Below, in pieces: positions 25,380-36,609 of a stretch of 48,160 bases of DNA; position 1 is the stretch's first letter; every line of letters starts with the position of its first letter. The translations under genes were made by a program, and so were the position numbers. Source of the stretch: Paraglomus occultum (Eukaryota; Glomeromycota; Glomeromycetes; Paraglomerales; Paraglomeraceae); the NCBI GenBank assembly GCA_910592205.1, contig CAJVPJ010000080.1:1-48160 (forward strand), written 5' to 3'. The notes under the pieces were generated by a model. It saw nothing but the letters and a program-made list of their open reading frames with translations. It made no database searches and had not been told where the DNA came from.

Positions 25380-26420
25380 ATGCGTTCGACCTTTCTCTCT
25401 CTTCTTCTCTTTTTCTCCTCCGCCTCTTTTTCCGCAGCCAGCTATCTCATAAGCAGTCCAGGGACTGGAACCGTCTGGAATGCGAACGATAAGGTCGAAG
25501 TCGATTGGCAAGGCACAGACGAGCCAAAAGTTAAAGTAAGACTTGTTTATGGTTCGGCAGCGAATCTGCAACAGTACGCTGTACTCTGCGACGGCATCGA
25601 TTCAAGCGTAGGGAAATGCTCTTACACGGTTGATAGCAATATTCCCAGCGGCCGCGACTATGCAGTTACTGTCGGAGAAGACCCCAATAATTATGGGTAT
25701 TCTAGCTTTTGTACGTATTCCTGATCTTGAGTAGGAGAGGAGAATTAAGACAATATTAAGAATTGAGCATCTTATAGATTACGTAATTAACCGAGTTTTT
25801 GTATTTTTGTTTAATAGTCACTATCAAAGCGAAGGGAGATCTTCCACCAGCTACTGGATGTCCTAACTTCGTAAGAATTTTTCCAGTCGAATAAACCCAA
25901 CTTTATCTGTTGCTATCAAAATCCGCTGACGCATGTCTTCCCCGTTCTCTCCTTTTAGGGTGGCCAAAATTGCCCAGAATCACTTCCCTGTTGTAGTGCA
26001 TCGGGATACTGTGGCGTTGGTAACGACTACTGCGGTAATGGATGTCTACCCCAGTACAGTTTTAACGGCAAATGTGGTAACAGCCCACCAGCACCAGCAC
26101 CAGCACCACCAGCACCAGCACCACCAGCACCATCAAACGGAAATAAATGCGGCAACTCTGTGTGTGATGCATCCAATCCCTGCTGTAGTAAATACAATTT
26201 CTGTGGTGCAACACCCGATCATTGTGGAATTGGCTGTCAAGCCGGAAAGAGCTTTAATGGAAAGTGTCTAACTCCTCAAGCTTCACCAAAACCTAAGAAA
26301 TGCGGTACCAAATATTGCAAGAGTACGGCACCGTGCTGCTCAAAGACTAACAGATGCGGGACAGCGTGCGGAGCTGGATGCCAGCCCGGAAAGAGTTTTG
26401 GTGGCAAGTGTAGCGCGTAA
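25380..26420 (+). CDS. Secreted KNH/Kre9-like protein with three CBM18 chitin-binding modules
   Basis: Three exons, 25380-25710, 25818-25870 and 25959-26420, give 281 residues. Residues 1-20 are a classic signal peptide ending near ASFSAAS. A Kre9/Knh1-type (Ser-Thr-rich GPI-anchored, Pfam-style) domain spans about 21-120. Three hevein-like CBM18 modules follow, with eight or fewer cysteines each: 133-167, 192-231 and 243-279, separated by a PA-rich linker at 171-187. Module 1 keeps the SGYCGxxxxYCG consensus. Module 2 has NFCGxxxxHCG. Module 3 is about three residues short between its central cysteines and lacks the ligand aromatic, so it may not bind chitin. There is no C-terminal GPI signal. 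Family knowledge suggests cell-wall association or shielding of chitin from host chitinases; the host-related role is inference. The gene stands alone. Confidence 0.9.
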
Positions 26421-28156
26421 AATGGACTTGATAATGAGACAATAAATAGAAGGAACTATGTTATTTATATAATGATAGAATGTCGATTAAATAATTAATA
26501 AGAAAGTAGTATTAATCAAGTCTCATATCATCACGAAAGTTCTTTAATAACAAATCTTGTCCATTCAAACGAATCTTTACATTGAAAATTTGTCTCATAA
26601 ATTTGTGAATTTAAGACATGTATCTTTGTTGATATGAAAGTTTTTGTAACCTTGCCAATAGCCCCGGCAGTCTGATTTCAATAATCCTTGATTTGTTTAT
26701 TAGTTGACGTGACGAGATTATTATTATGTGCATATGCCAGACCTTGATCCCGAGAAAAGCATCATAGGCTGACACATGATCATAAGCATGAGTAATATGC
26801 CGTTAATCATATGATGTGAGACTTGCAGTTGCATAATTTAAGTGCTGCAGCATTTCTGCAAAGAAATGCGTTTGATCATTACGTGCCCAAACACTTCTGC
26901 ATTACATTACACTCTTGTCCACTAGGGAAGGAGGGTCATGTAGTCATTCATTTGACAATGTCCCATATATTTAATCGTGTTGGTTTAAACAATGACTAGA
27001 CTGCAACATGGGGACATGGTTACCTGACGTATAGGAAGTGTGCATTTGAACACGTGAGCTAAAGAGGCTGATTACGACGTGGCTGGAAAATGAGCTGATG
27101 TTTTGCTTGATTTACAGCAGGTGGTACACTTGCAATTCTTTCTGAATTGACAAAGTCCATTGCGATTTTAAGCCTGCTAGCCATCCGTTGGAAGAGTCAC
27201 AAAAGCTGATTCGCGAAATGAGGCTTTTTCTTTTAAAATGTTTTCCGGTAATATCTTGCTGTGCATTAAGTGCAATATAGCTGTAAAATAATTCAGTTGA
27301 TCGATTATGCGAACAGCAGAACGAGAGTCTACAATTAATATTGTAAAAAATTAGTAGAATAGGAAAATCCTGACTAATCGACATACCAAATCGAAGATCA
27401 CCCTGTTTAAATATTTAATTTCTCTTCGATTCTGTGGTATAATAATTGTTGTTATTATCATATCATATGTAACCCTTATGTGGATATGAGTACGTGAGGT
27501 TGATCGGGTATTGTACTAATTATACTTTTATTATTCATATGTTGTGAACGAGTTAAAGAGGATATCGAAATCGTGCTTAATTGGTTTAATTTATTTAATT
27601 TACCGGTATTCATTAGTATTAGCCAAATTCGGGAAAAAATTAATATGATGTTCGCTTGATAAAGACCATAGTGATGATTGTCGCACTTTGTTATATCGAG
27701 ATCGTTTTACTGTACTTGGATCTATATGAATCGCACAACAACATCATTACATGTTATTATATCGCGAGATTATAAGTAATATCATTATATCGAGCCCAAT
27801 TTTAACTTGGTTCCGAGAAAACATCATATTTGACTTATCGGGGGATCATTATATTGAGAGCGACTGTGTACTGCTTGATTTTAATCTACACACTATTTCT
27901 TCATTTATTAATATATGATGAATATATACAAATTTACAATTTCAACTTGTTAGTTAATTTTCAAAAAAAAAATTGCTAGGTAACTAGATATATGCAATCT
28001 TCCAATAATTATAATAAACCACCAACAACAACGGCAAGAATAAGAATGTTACTCTTGACGTTGAGCCCAACCTACTCACAGTTTCTACAAAAAGAACATT
28101 TAATTTACTAATATATAAATAACCAACAACAGTAGAAAAGAAAATTTTTTAAGTGT
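26421..28156. other. Intergenic stretch with transposon-end-like repeats
   Basis: No gene is supported; the minus-strand frame at 27112-27384 has no recognisable content. Around 27660-27870 there are repeated TTATATCGAG-like motifs described as a separate repeat feature. Confidence 0.5.
27680..27870. repeat. Possible transposon terminal remnant
   Basis: Four or five degenerate copies of a TTATATCGAG/ATTATATTGAG motif lie within 200 bp, the last merging into GAGAGCGACTG. This spacing of subterminal repeats before a GACTG end mimics the right end of the pogo-type element at 44829 (ATTCGAC repeats then GACTG). No matching left end is seen, so it would be a solo or truncated terminus. Confidence 0.3.
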
Positions 28157-31100
28157 TTAAACAATCACAAAATTAGTATACATGGAAAGATTATAACGTG
28201 CTCCATTGTGTCCTTGTCTAGCAGCCTTTTGACACCATCTAACAGCCTTTTGAATATCTTTTTCAACACCAATTCCATTCTTGTAGCATATGGCAAGTTT
28301 ATACTGAGCATCAGAATACCCTTGTTGAGCAGCAGCACAATACAATTCAAAAGCCTTTTGGACATTCTTGTCAACTCCAATTCCTTTATAATAGTAGGTG
28401 GCAAGACTGTTTTGTGCATATGAATCTCCCTGTTCAGCAGCCTTTTGATATAATTCAAGTGCCTTTTTCAAATCTTTTGCAACTCCAATTGCATTCTCAT
28501 AACATAAACCAAGATTGTAAATCGCTTTAGAATACCCTTGTTTGGCTGCCTGTTTGTATAATTTAACTGCCTTTGCTACATCTTTTTCAACTACAATTCC
28601 ATTGTGATAACACCTGCCTAAATTACATTGTGCTCTGGCATGCCCTCGTTCAGCTGCTTTTTGGTAGAGTTCAACTGCTTTTTCAAGATCTTTTTCTACT
28701 CCAATACCATAATTGTAACATATGCCTAGGTTACATTGGGCTTTGGTATAGTCTTGCTTTGCTGCTTTCTGGTATAATTCAACTGCCTTTTGGAAGTCTC
28801 TTTCCACTCCAATTCCGTTCTGATAGCACACTCCAAGATGATATTGGCCATGGGCACATTCTTGTATTGCTGCTCTTTCATAAAACATGACAGCTTTTTT
28901 ATAGTTCACACATACACCAATTCCATTCTCACAGCACAAGCCAAGAGTAGTTTGTGCCTTGGCATACCCTTGGTCAGCTGCTTTTCTGTATAGTTCAATG
29001 GCTTTTTCTAGATCCTGGTTTATTCCTATTCCATGCTCATAACACATAGCAAGACCATATTGTGCATAGACATTATTTTGTTCAGCTGCTTTTTGATATA
29101 ATTCAACAGCCTTTTTGACATCTTGTGCTATGCCATTTCCATGTCTATAACACATGCCGAGATGGTATTGTGCAGAAGCATATCCTTGATCAGCAGCTTT
29201 TTGATATAATTGAATGGCTTTTCCAATATCTTTTTGTATTCCAATTCCGTTCCTATAACAATTACCAAGATTATATTGAGCACGATAATAGCCTTGTTCA
29301 GCTGCTTTTTGATACAACTCAACTGCCTTTTTAACATCTTTTTCTACTCCAACTCCATCTTCAAAACATGCACCAAGATTACTTTGTGCTCTAGCAAAAC
29401 CTTGCTCAGCAGCCATTTGATACAATCTAACTGCCTCTTTAACATCTTTTTCTACTCCTATTCCCTCTTCAAAACATGCCCCCAGATTATGTTGTGCAGG
29501 TGCATAACCTTGATCAGCAGATTTTTGATACAATGCAACAGCCTTTATAATGTTCTTGTCTACACCAACTCCATCATAATAGCATATTCCAAGATTATTC
29601 TGTGCCCTGGCATGTCCTTGGTCAGCAGCTTTTTGATACAATGCAATAGCCTTTTTAATGTCCCTTTCTACTCCAGCTCCATCATCATAGCACACTCCAA
29701 GATTGTAGTGTGCACATACATTCCCTTTTGCAGCTGCTTTTTGATATAATTCAATTGCTTTATTAATATCTTGTGTGACACCAATTCCCTTGTCATAACA
29801 GACACCAAGGTCATTCTGTGCTCTGGCATATCCCTGTCCAGCAGATTTTTGATACAAGTTGATTGCCTTTTCAATATCCTTGCCAACTCCAACTCCATTT
29901 TCATAACAAACACCAAGATGATGTTGTCCATGAGCACAGTTTTGAGCAGCAGCTTGTTGATACAATTTGACAGCTTTTTCAATGTCTTGATTTACACCAA
30001 TTCCATACTCATAACATAACCCAAGATTAGTCTGTGCCTTTGCATACCCTTGCTCTGCAGCTCTTTGATATAGTTCAACTGCCTTTGGAATATTCTTTTC
30101 TATCCCAGTTCCCTTTCTAAAGCATGTAGCAAGATTATATTGTGCAGGAGCATAACCTTGAGTAGCAGCATATTGGTACAACTTTACAGCTTTTTTGACA
30201 TTCTTTTCTGTTCCAATTCCATGTTTATAACATTTGCCAAGGTTATTCTGCGCCTTAGCATAATGATGCTTGGCAGCCTTTTGATATAACTCAACTGACT
30301 TTGTAAGATTCTTTTCTACTCCAATTCCATGTTCATGACAAACTCCAAGATTGTTCTGTGCACAAAAGCTTCCTTGTTCAGCTGCCTCAAGATACAGTGC
30401 AACAGCTTTTGCTATATCTAAATTTACTCCTGTTCCATATTGATAGCACAAAGCTAAATTATATTGTGCAGGTGCATAATTTTGGTCAGCAGCATTTTTA
30501 TACAATTCAACTGCCTTTTCAATATTCTTGTCAACTCTGATTCCACACTCATAACACATGCCAAGGTTATTTTGAGCTTTTGCATGCCCTTGTCCAGCAG
30601 CTTGCTGATACAGTTCAATTGCTTTATAATCATCTCTGTCTACCCCAATTCCAGTCCTGTAACATAAAGCAAGATTATACTGTGTCAAGGCATCTCCATG
30701 TTTAGAAGCTTCTTGATATAGTTCCATGGCATTTTTAAGATCCTTCCCTGATACACATCCTTTTTCGTAGCAGATACCAAATTCAATCTTTGCATACAAG
30801 AATTTTTGTGAGGTAGTTTTCTGGTACAAGTCAATGGTTTTTTGAACATCATTTTCAATACCAGTTCCATGTATACCAAGACTATCTTGTGCTCTGACAT
30901 ATCCTTGCTTGGCCGCTTTCTGACACAGTTCAGCTGCCTTTTTAACATCCTTTTTCATACCCTTTCCATTCTTGTAGCACATACCAAGATTATACTGTGC
31001 AGGAGCATAACCCTTCTCAGCAGCTTTCTGATATAATTCAACAGCTTTGTGAATGTCTTTTTTCAGTCCAGTTCCGTTTTCATAACACATACCGAGATTA

Positions 31101-32899
31101 TTTTGTGCCTTGGCATATCCTTGATCAGCAGCTTTTTGATAGAGTTTGACAGCCATGTTGATATCTTTTCTGACACCTGTTCCACTCTCATAACAGGCAC
31201 CAAGATTGTTCTGTGCATTAAAATTGCCTTGATCTGCAGCTTTTTGATAAAGTTTAACTGCTTTTACATGATTTTCTATTACACCAGTTCCATTTCTATA
31301 GCATAGTGCAAGATTATATTGTGCCATGGCATGACCCTGTTTAGCTGCTTTCCTATATAGTCCAACAGCCTTTTTCAAATCTTTGACTACACCAGTTCCT
31401 TCTTCATAGCAAATTGCAAGATTATTTTGTGCTCTGGCACATCCTTGGTCAGCAGCTTTTTGATAGAGTTCAATTGCCTTTGCAAGATCTTTCTGCACTC
31501 CAATTCCATTCTTGTAACATACAGCAAGATTATATTGTGCAAAAGCATATCCTTGCTCTGCGGATTTTTGATAGAATTCCAACACTTTCCCTACATGTGT
31601 TTCTCTTCCAGTTCCAAGTCTGACGCATTTGTGAAGCTCATTTTGTGCAGTAGAACATCCTTGATTTGCAGCTTTTTGATACAGGTCAACTGCCTTTACA
31701 ATGTCTCTTGTTACTCCGGTTCCATTTTTATAGCATGTGCCAAGGTTATATTGTGCAAAGGCACACCCTTGCTCAGCAGCTTTTTGGTATAATTCCACGG
31801 CCATTTTAATGTCTTTGCCCACTCCACTTCCAATCTCATAGCATTGGCCAAGATCAGTTTGTGCTCTGGCATATCCTTGCTCAGCCGCCTTCTTAAATAG
31901 TTCAATACCCTTTTTTTCATCCTTCACTACACCAATTTCACACTTGTAGCATACACCGAGATTATATTGTGCAGGAGCATAGTCTTGCTCAGCGGCTTTC
32001 TGATATAATTCGACTGCCTTTCTGATATCTTGCCTGAGGCCAACTCCGCTCTGATAATATGTACCGAGATTATTTTGAGCTTTAGCATATCCGTGATTGG
32101 CAGCTTTTTGGTATAAATCTATGGCCATGTTGATATCTTTTTTAATTCCGATTCCATGCTCGTAATAAGCGGCGAGATTGTTCTGCGCCTGGAAGTTATC
32201 TTGGTCTGCCGCTTTTTGATATAACTCAAATGCCTTTTGATCGTTTTGTGCCAATACAATTCCATTTTCATAACATAATGCCAAATTATATTGTGCATCA
32301 GCATGGCCGCTATCAGCAGCTGCTTGATATAACTCGACCGCTCTTCCAAGATTGATGTCTACTCCGTATCCATACTGGTAGCATACACCAAGGTTATTTT
32401 GTGCTCTGGCGTATCCCTGTTCAGCGGCTTTTTGATAAAACTCGGCGGCTTTTTCTAAATTCTCGTTCACTCCTTTTCCACTTCTGTAGCATACGGCAAG
32501 ATTATATTGTGCAGGAGCATAACCTTGTTCGGCGGCTTTTTGATATAATTCAACCGCCTTTCTAATGTCTTTTTCTGTCCCGACACCGTTCTCATAGCAT
32601 AAGCCTAATTCATTTTGTGCAAAAAGATCATCTTCTGTGGGAAACTTTTGGTATAATTCAACGTTCTTTTTACCGCTCGCTTTATCTTCAATATCGCTAC
32701 GATCAATTGATGTTGAAACATCGTCTTCATCTTGATATGATTCAACGGCCGTTTCCCTAGCTATTTCTGTTTCTGGTTCTTCGTTGGGGCATGCTCTTGG
32801 GTCACTTTTTTGATTATGAGCAGACTTTTCTACGTCAACACCATGTCCACGACGTCTCCGAAATATTAATTTTAAATTTTCAATTATTCTTTTTGACAT
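28157..32899 (-). CDS. Giant intronless Sel1-repeat (TPR-like) protein
   Basis: One uninterrupted ORF encodes 1,580 residues. After a basic start (1-20, FRRRRG) and an acidic linker to about residue 92 come 41 full Sel1-like repeats and a partial one. Most are exactly 36 residues with consensus AQYNLGxCYxxGxGVxKDxxKAVELYQKAAEQGYAP. Repeat 17 (AQDSLGIHGTGIE) is only 33 residues, as if nine bases were lost. Sel1 repeats form alpha/alpha superhelices that scaffold signalling complexes; they are massively expanded in arbuscular mycorrhizal fungi, sometimes fused to kinases. Here no kinase or other catalytic domain, signal peptide or membrane segment is present. Lack of introns contrasts with every neighbour. 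Plus-strand open frames inside it are mirror images of the repeats and were not called. Partner and function are unknown. Confidence 0.93.
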   Translation of the reverse strand: MSKRIIENLKLIFRRRRGHGVDVEKSAHNQKSDPRACPNEEPETEIARETAVESYQDEDDVSTSIDRSDIEDKASGKKNVELYQKFPTEDDLFAQNELGLCYENGVGTEKDIRKAVELYQKAAEQGYAPAQYNLAVCYRSGKGVNENLEKAAEFYQKAAEQGYARAQNNLGVCYQYGYGVDINLGRAVELYQAAADSGHADAQYNLALCYENGIVLAQNDQKAFELYQKAADQDNFQAQNNLAAYYEHGIGIKKDINMAIDLYQKAANHGYAKAQNNLGTYYQSGVGLRQDIRKAVELYQKAAEQDYAPAQYNLGVCYKCEIGVVKDEKKGIELFKKAAEQGYARAQTDLGQCYEIGSGVGKDIKMAVELYQKAAEQGCAFAQYNLGTCYKNGTGVTRDIVKAVDLYQKAANQGCSTAQNELHKCVRLGTGRETHVGKVLEFYQKSAEQGYAFAQYNLAVCYKNGIGVQKDLAKAIELYQKAADQGCARAQNNLAICYEEGTGVVKDLKKAVGLYRKAAKQGHAMAQYNLALCYRNGTGVIENHVKAVKLYQKAADQGNFNAQNNLGACYESGTGVRKDINMAVKLYQKAADQGYAKAQNNLGMCYENGTGLKKDIHKAVELYQKAAEKGYAPAQYNLGMCYKNGKGMKKDVKKAAELCQKAAKQGYVRAQDSLGIHGTGIENDVQKTIDLYQKTTSQKFLYAKIEFGICYEKGCVSGKDLKNAMELYQEASKHGDALTQYNLALCYRTGIGVDRDDYKAIELYQQAAGQGHAKAQNNLGMCYECGIRVDKNIEKAVELYKNAADQNYAPAQYNLALCYQYGTGVNLDIAKAVALYLEAAEQGSFCAQNNLGVCHEHGIGVEKNLTKSVELYQKAAKHHYAKAQNNLGKCYKHGIGTEKNVKKAVKLYQYAATQGYAPAQYNLATCFRKGTGIEKNIPKAVELYQRAAEQGYAKAQTNLGLCYEYGIGVNQDIEKAVKLYQQAAAQNCAHGQHHLGVCYENGVGVGKDIEKAINLYQKSAGQGYARAQNDLGVCYDKGIGVTQDINKAIELYQKAAAKGNVCAHYNLGVCYDDGAGVERDIKKAIALYQKAADQGHARAQNNLGICYYDGVGVDKNIIKAVALYQKSADQGYAPAQHNLGACFEEGIGVEKDVKEAVRLYQMAAEQGFARAQSNLGACFEDGVGVEKDVKKAVELYQKAAEQGYYRAQYNLGNCYRNGIGIQKDIGKAIQLYQKAADQGYASAQYHLGMCYRHGNGIAQDVKKAVELYQKAAEQNNVYAQYGLAMCYEHGIGINQDLEKAIELYRKAADQGYAKAQTTLGLCCENGIGVCVNYKKAVMFYERAAIQECAHGQYHLGVCYQNGIGVERDFQKAVELYQKAAKQDYTKAQCNLGICYNYGIGVEKDLEKAVELYQKAAERGHARAQCNLGRCYHNGIVVEKDVAKAVKLYKQAAKQGYSKAIYNLGLCYENAIGVAKDLKKALELYQKAAEQGDSYAQNSLATYYYKGIGVDKNVQKAFELYCAAAQQGYSDAQYKLAICYKNGIGVEKDIQKAVRWCQKAARQGHNGARYNLSMYTNFVIV

Positions 32900-34691
32900 T
32901 TTCCGAGTTGTTCATTTACAAGACGTTTCGGTTTTATTACAAGTTATTACTAAACACGTGTGACCTTAACGGGTTTATGCATATACTACTATTGCTATTC
33001 CGAATTAGCGTATATAATAAAAAATAGCAAAATGCTAATGCCCATTTTTACTTTAAGTTTTAGGTCCCGAGTGCGACACAGAACGTTCTTGTAACCGACT
33101 ATTATTATTTTAGAGTTATTCATTCACACGATTAGACATTCTGTACCATGCAGAGACTTAAATTTGCTATACAATGACAATGATGGAATCCAATTTGTTT
33201 GAGGAGTGCGAAGACCCGTGATTTTCCACTCCCAATCACAAGCGTGTATGCGTTATCTTTTGTTTATAGTTTGTAATAAGTAGGACAAGTAAACTCTTGA
33301 GAGTCACGATTCAACGATGATATTCAATATCGAGCAGCATATTTACTCTATCTTTACGAGCACAAAAGTCTTGGCCATAGATAATTATTTGAGCTGTCGA
33401 TCAGTTGACGAATAAGTATTTCAACACGACTATTATTCTCCCATATCTGTCTGTTTGTTATTGTTGCACTATGCTAATTTGGTAAATGTCAGAGTTCAAA
33501 AGTCACATCTCCTCAGTTTCGTTCTGGTGGCGGAGTGTTGAAAGAATCTTCAAGCCATTGTTATTGCATCGTTACACTGCATTTTACCGACCAGTATCGT
33601 CCTGCGCGATTATCGGCCTCAGTCAACCCCGCTTATCTAGCAAATTTAAATGGTAACTTCATTCCGCTTTAGAAAGAAACATTCCTTATTGATATAAAAT
33701 CTAATAAACGTATTTGGTTCAAAGAACCATTATTATATGCTGATAAAGAGATGATACGTTTGACTGAGCGAGTTAGTTTCAGTTGAATATGTTAAGGATT
33801 AATAATTAAAGGTTAATTGTTCGTTTTCTATTTTAAGGGGAAAACGCCAGTTGCATGTAGCACTGCGTATAGATACTTCAGGGGATTTGTAAGCCCACGA
33901 CTTCAGAAGTGTACTATATGTCTAAGAATTAAATCTTGCTTTTTAGATATGATATGGCTTTACCCTTCATTCTTGTTATGCTCCTCAAAAAAAACTGCTT
34001 GAAGATACTGATATCACTCAAGACATAGGTGCTATTTTGTAATTCGAGCGTGGAACACCAACGCAAGTAACGAAGATTGCAAACAGGCAATTGCAAAGAC
34101 TTGAGTAGCGATTATAAAAATGCTTAAACAATATACATTTTTTGGCCAGATGTCAAATGACGAGTTGATACTTTTGCACTTATATATCTACACGTAAATT
34201 ATTCTGTCAAACCGAATCTCCTGTTTGTAGGAATCATTAAAATATCATATGTCGCGAAATCTTGATATTTGCTTCACGCAATGATAATGCAAGAAATGAA
34301 TCTACGACAATAAATTTCGTGTCTAAAGCTTTCTGGTTCAATATAAATACGCTTGCAACAGATCTCTTATTTAGCGATAAAGACATTACCAAACATTGAT
34401 AATCTTTCTTCGCAGCAATTTTACGGATGCTCAATATTGACACATTCTGATTGAAGGGTACGGAGATCTATCAAAACTAACTTGAACTATTAGAGTTGAC
34501 TGGCAACTATTCTTGGAAATTTGGAAAATTCTCCAATTTGAGAATGTTTGATAGCCATTACTGGTATACATTATTATTATCTGTAGTTTATGTATGCATC
34601 AGAATTAAAGATCGGCAATTAGTAAAGCCAATTTAGGCATGATGACAACAAAAAATCTACGAAAACAGGTTCAGAAGGTTACAATAGAACG
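32900..34691. other. Intergenic region without a supported gene
   Basis: About 1.8 kb between the divergent Sel1 and enoyl-reductase genes. Small frames (for example 33817-34002 and 34237-34443) show no domain or splice support. It must contain both promoters. Confidence 0.55.
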
Positions 34692-36212
34692 ATGCAACAC
34701 ATCGCTCGCAACTTTATTACGCGCGGCATTTCACAGAATGCCCTACTGATATCTGCACTTGGAGTTCGTTCTTTATCCACCGCTGCTTCCAGCTCACCAG
34801 TCTCACGCGCAATAGTATATTCAGCCAATGGTCCTGCTTCCTCAGTCTTGAAAGTAGTTTCGTACAAACTCGCGCCCTTGACGCCGAAAACTGTTTATCT
34901 CAAATTCCTCGCCGCTCCTATTAATCCGTCAGATATTAATACTATCGAAGGCTCTTACCCGATCCAAGTAAAGCTCAGAAATCTAGAAAAAGAAGGCGCG
35001 GAAGAAGAGCAACACGATAAAGTGAAGTATGTAAAAAAAGGAAGAATTACGGAAGAAAATGGTCTGGTAGCTGTCTGCGGAAATGAAGGCGTTGCAGAGG
35101 TTATCGAAGTTGGGAGCGAAGTTAAAAATATCAAGAAAGGCGAATGGGTTATCATGCGAAGATCTGGGTTTGGTAGGGGTTTTACTCTCCGCAAGCTTTA
35201 ATTAAAATTTCATCATCCATCCCAACCCCTTCCCCAAAACTGCTCTTCCTCTTCCCTCTGTCTTTTCTTTCTTTCTTCACCAATTCAAGGTACTTGGCGC
35301 ACCTACGCTGCTGCATTTGCCGATGACTTAATCCCGATAGACTGTACTTCCATCTCCCCAATCGTCGCGTCAACTATATCAGTCAATCCGTGTACAGCGT
35401 ACAGAATGTTAAAAGACTTTGTAAAATTGAAGGAAGGTGATTGTATCGTGCAGAACGGAGCAAATAGCGCTGTTGGGCAGATGGTCATACAGCTTGCGAA
35501 ATTTTGGGGTTTAACGAGCATTAACATTGTTAGGGAAAGGTGAGAAATGTGTCGGAGGAAAAAGAAGGGAGAGAGAGGGGGGGAGGGGGGAGGGACGAAT
35601 CTCGATAGACTGATTGAAAGGTTTACTTGGTCGTAGAAACCATAAATTTAAAACCTGAATCCTGACTAACTCTCACTTATCATTCGTGACAGATCAAACT
35701 ACAATGAAGTTGTCCAGCATCTTCGCTCCCTTGGCGCAACATATGTTATCCCAGACACTATGCTCACCACTCCATCTTCGCTTTCCCAGTTTGTCTCCTC
35801 GCTTCCCCCTTCAACCAACGCTGTGCTCGGACTAAACTGCGTCAGTGGTCCAATCGCGACGCATATGTGTAAACTACTATCTCCTTCCGCGACCGTTGTA
35901 ACATATGGCGCGATGTCGCTGCAACCCATCCGTCTTGCGGCGTCTCTGCTGATCTTTAAGGATTTTAGATTTGTAGGATTCTGGATGACTAGATGGTACA
36001 AGGAGATGGAAGCAAAAGGAGGAAATGATAGAAAGGAAATGTTAGAAGAACTACTAGATATGTTTAGAACAGGTAAAATCAACGTTCCACAATATGATGT
36101 GGTTAAGTGGGGTCAGGAGGAGAGCGAAGAGGAAGCGTTGAATACGGTAAGTAACATCTTGAAGAAAAGAACAAAGATGAATGCAAAGAAGCAGATCTTT
36201 AGCATGGTGTAA
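34692..36212 (+). CDS. ETR1: Mitochondrial trans-2-enoyl-CoA/ACP reductase
   Basis: Three exons, 34692-35172, 35290-35539 and 35693-36212, give 416 residues. The protein is an MDR-superfamily NADPH-dependent enoyl thioester reductase (yeast Etr1, animal MECR) that performs the last reduction of mitochondrial type II fatty acid synthesis, feeding lipoic acid production and respiratory assembly. Residues 1-30 are basic and hydroxylated, without acids, as in a matrix presequence. The N-terminal GroES-like fold includes APINPSDINTIEGSYP (about 77-92), carrying the family's catalytic-tyrosine region, and GNEGVAEVIEVGS. The Rossmann part has QNGANSAVGQMVIQLAK for NADPH binding, and the C-terminus has FVGFWMTRWYK. 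A Lys/Glu-rich insert at about 97-120 (EKEGAEEEQHDK) is longer than the family needs. Intron 2 carries a 42-nt purine-only run. Confidence 0.93.
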
Positions 36213-36609
36213 TGTCAAGTATAGTAAGACTTTCGAAGACAATCATACAGTGAATAAAGAATGAGGATGCGAATTCTGGCAGGTCGTAACTCAATGCTTT
36301 CTTTCATTACAAATTAATGTGTTCTGGAATTTTAATAATTAAAGTATCATCTTTTAAATACGGTTGTATCGTACAACAAAGGTTTGCTTGACACCTGAAA
36401 CGTTGATACACATTCCTCCTGATATATGTTTGATAGTACAATTTGATTATTAAATATTGAGGACTTGTGATCTATAGATAGTTGAATTTAAAGTCCATTA
36501 AATAAAAAAGAGTCCTTTGATGACAAAATCGGTTTCGTCAACATAAACTTTAGTAATTCGCATAAAAATGTTCAAGTCATTATTAGTCAAAATTTCTCAT
36601 TCGACGTTT
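36213..36609. other. Convergent 3' intergenic region
   Basis: AT-rich gap between the converging reductase and Cys-rich membrane protein genes; nothing coding is seen. Confidence 0.6.

Noticed and set aside
28208-31792. Many plus-strand open frames of 60-180 codons
   Set aside because: Antisense images of the Sel1 repeats, made long by the 108-nt periodicity.
28157-32899. CRISPR-like periodic repeats
   Set aside because: The period is 108 nt with coding divergence in every unit; these are Sel1 codons, not a spacer array.
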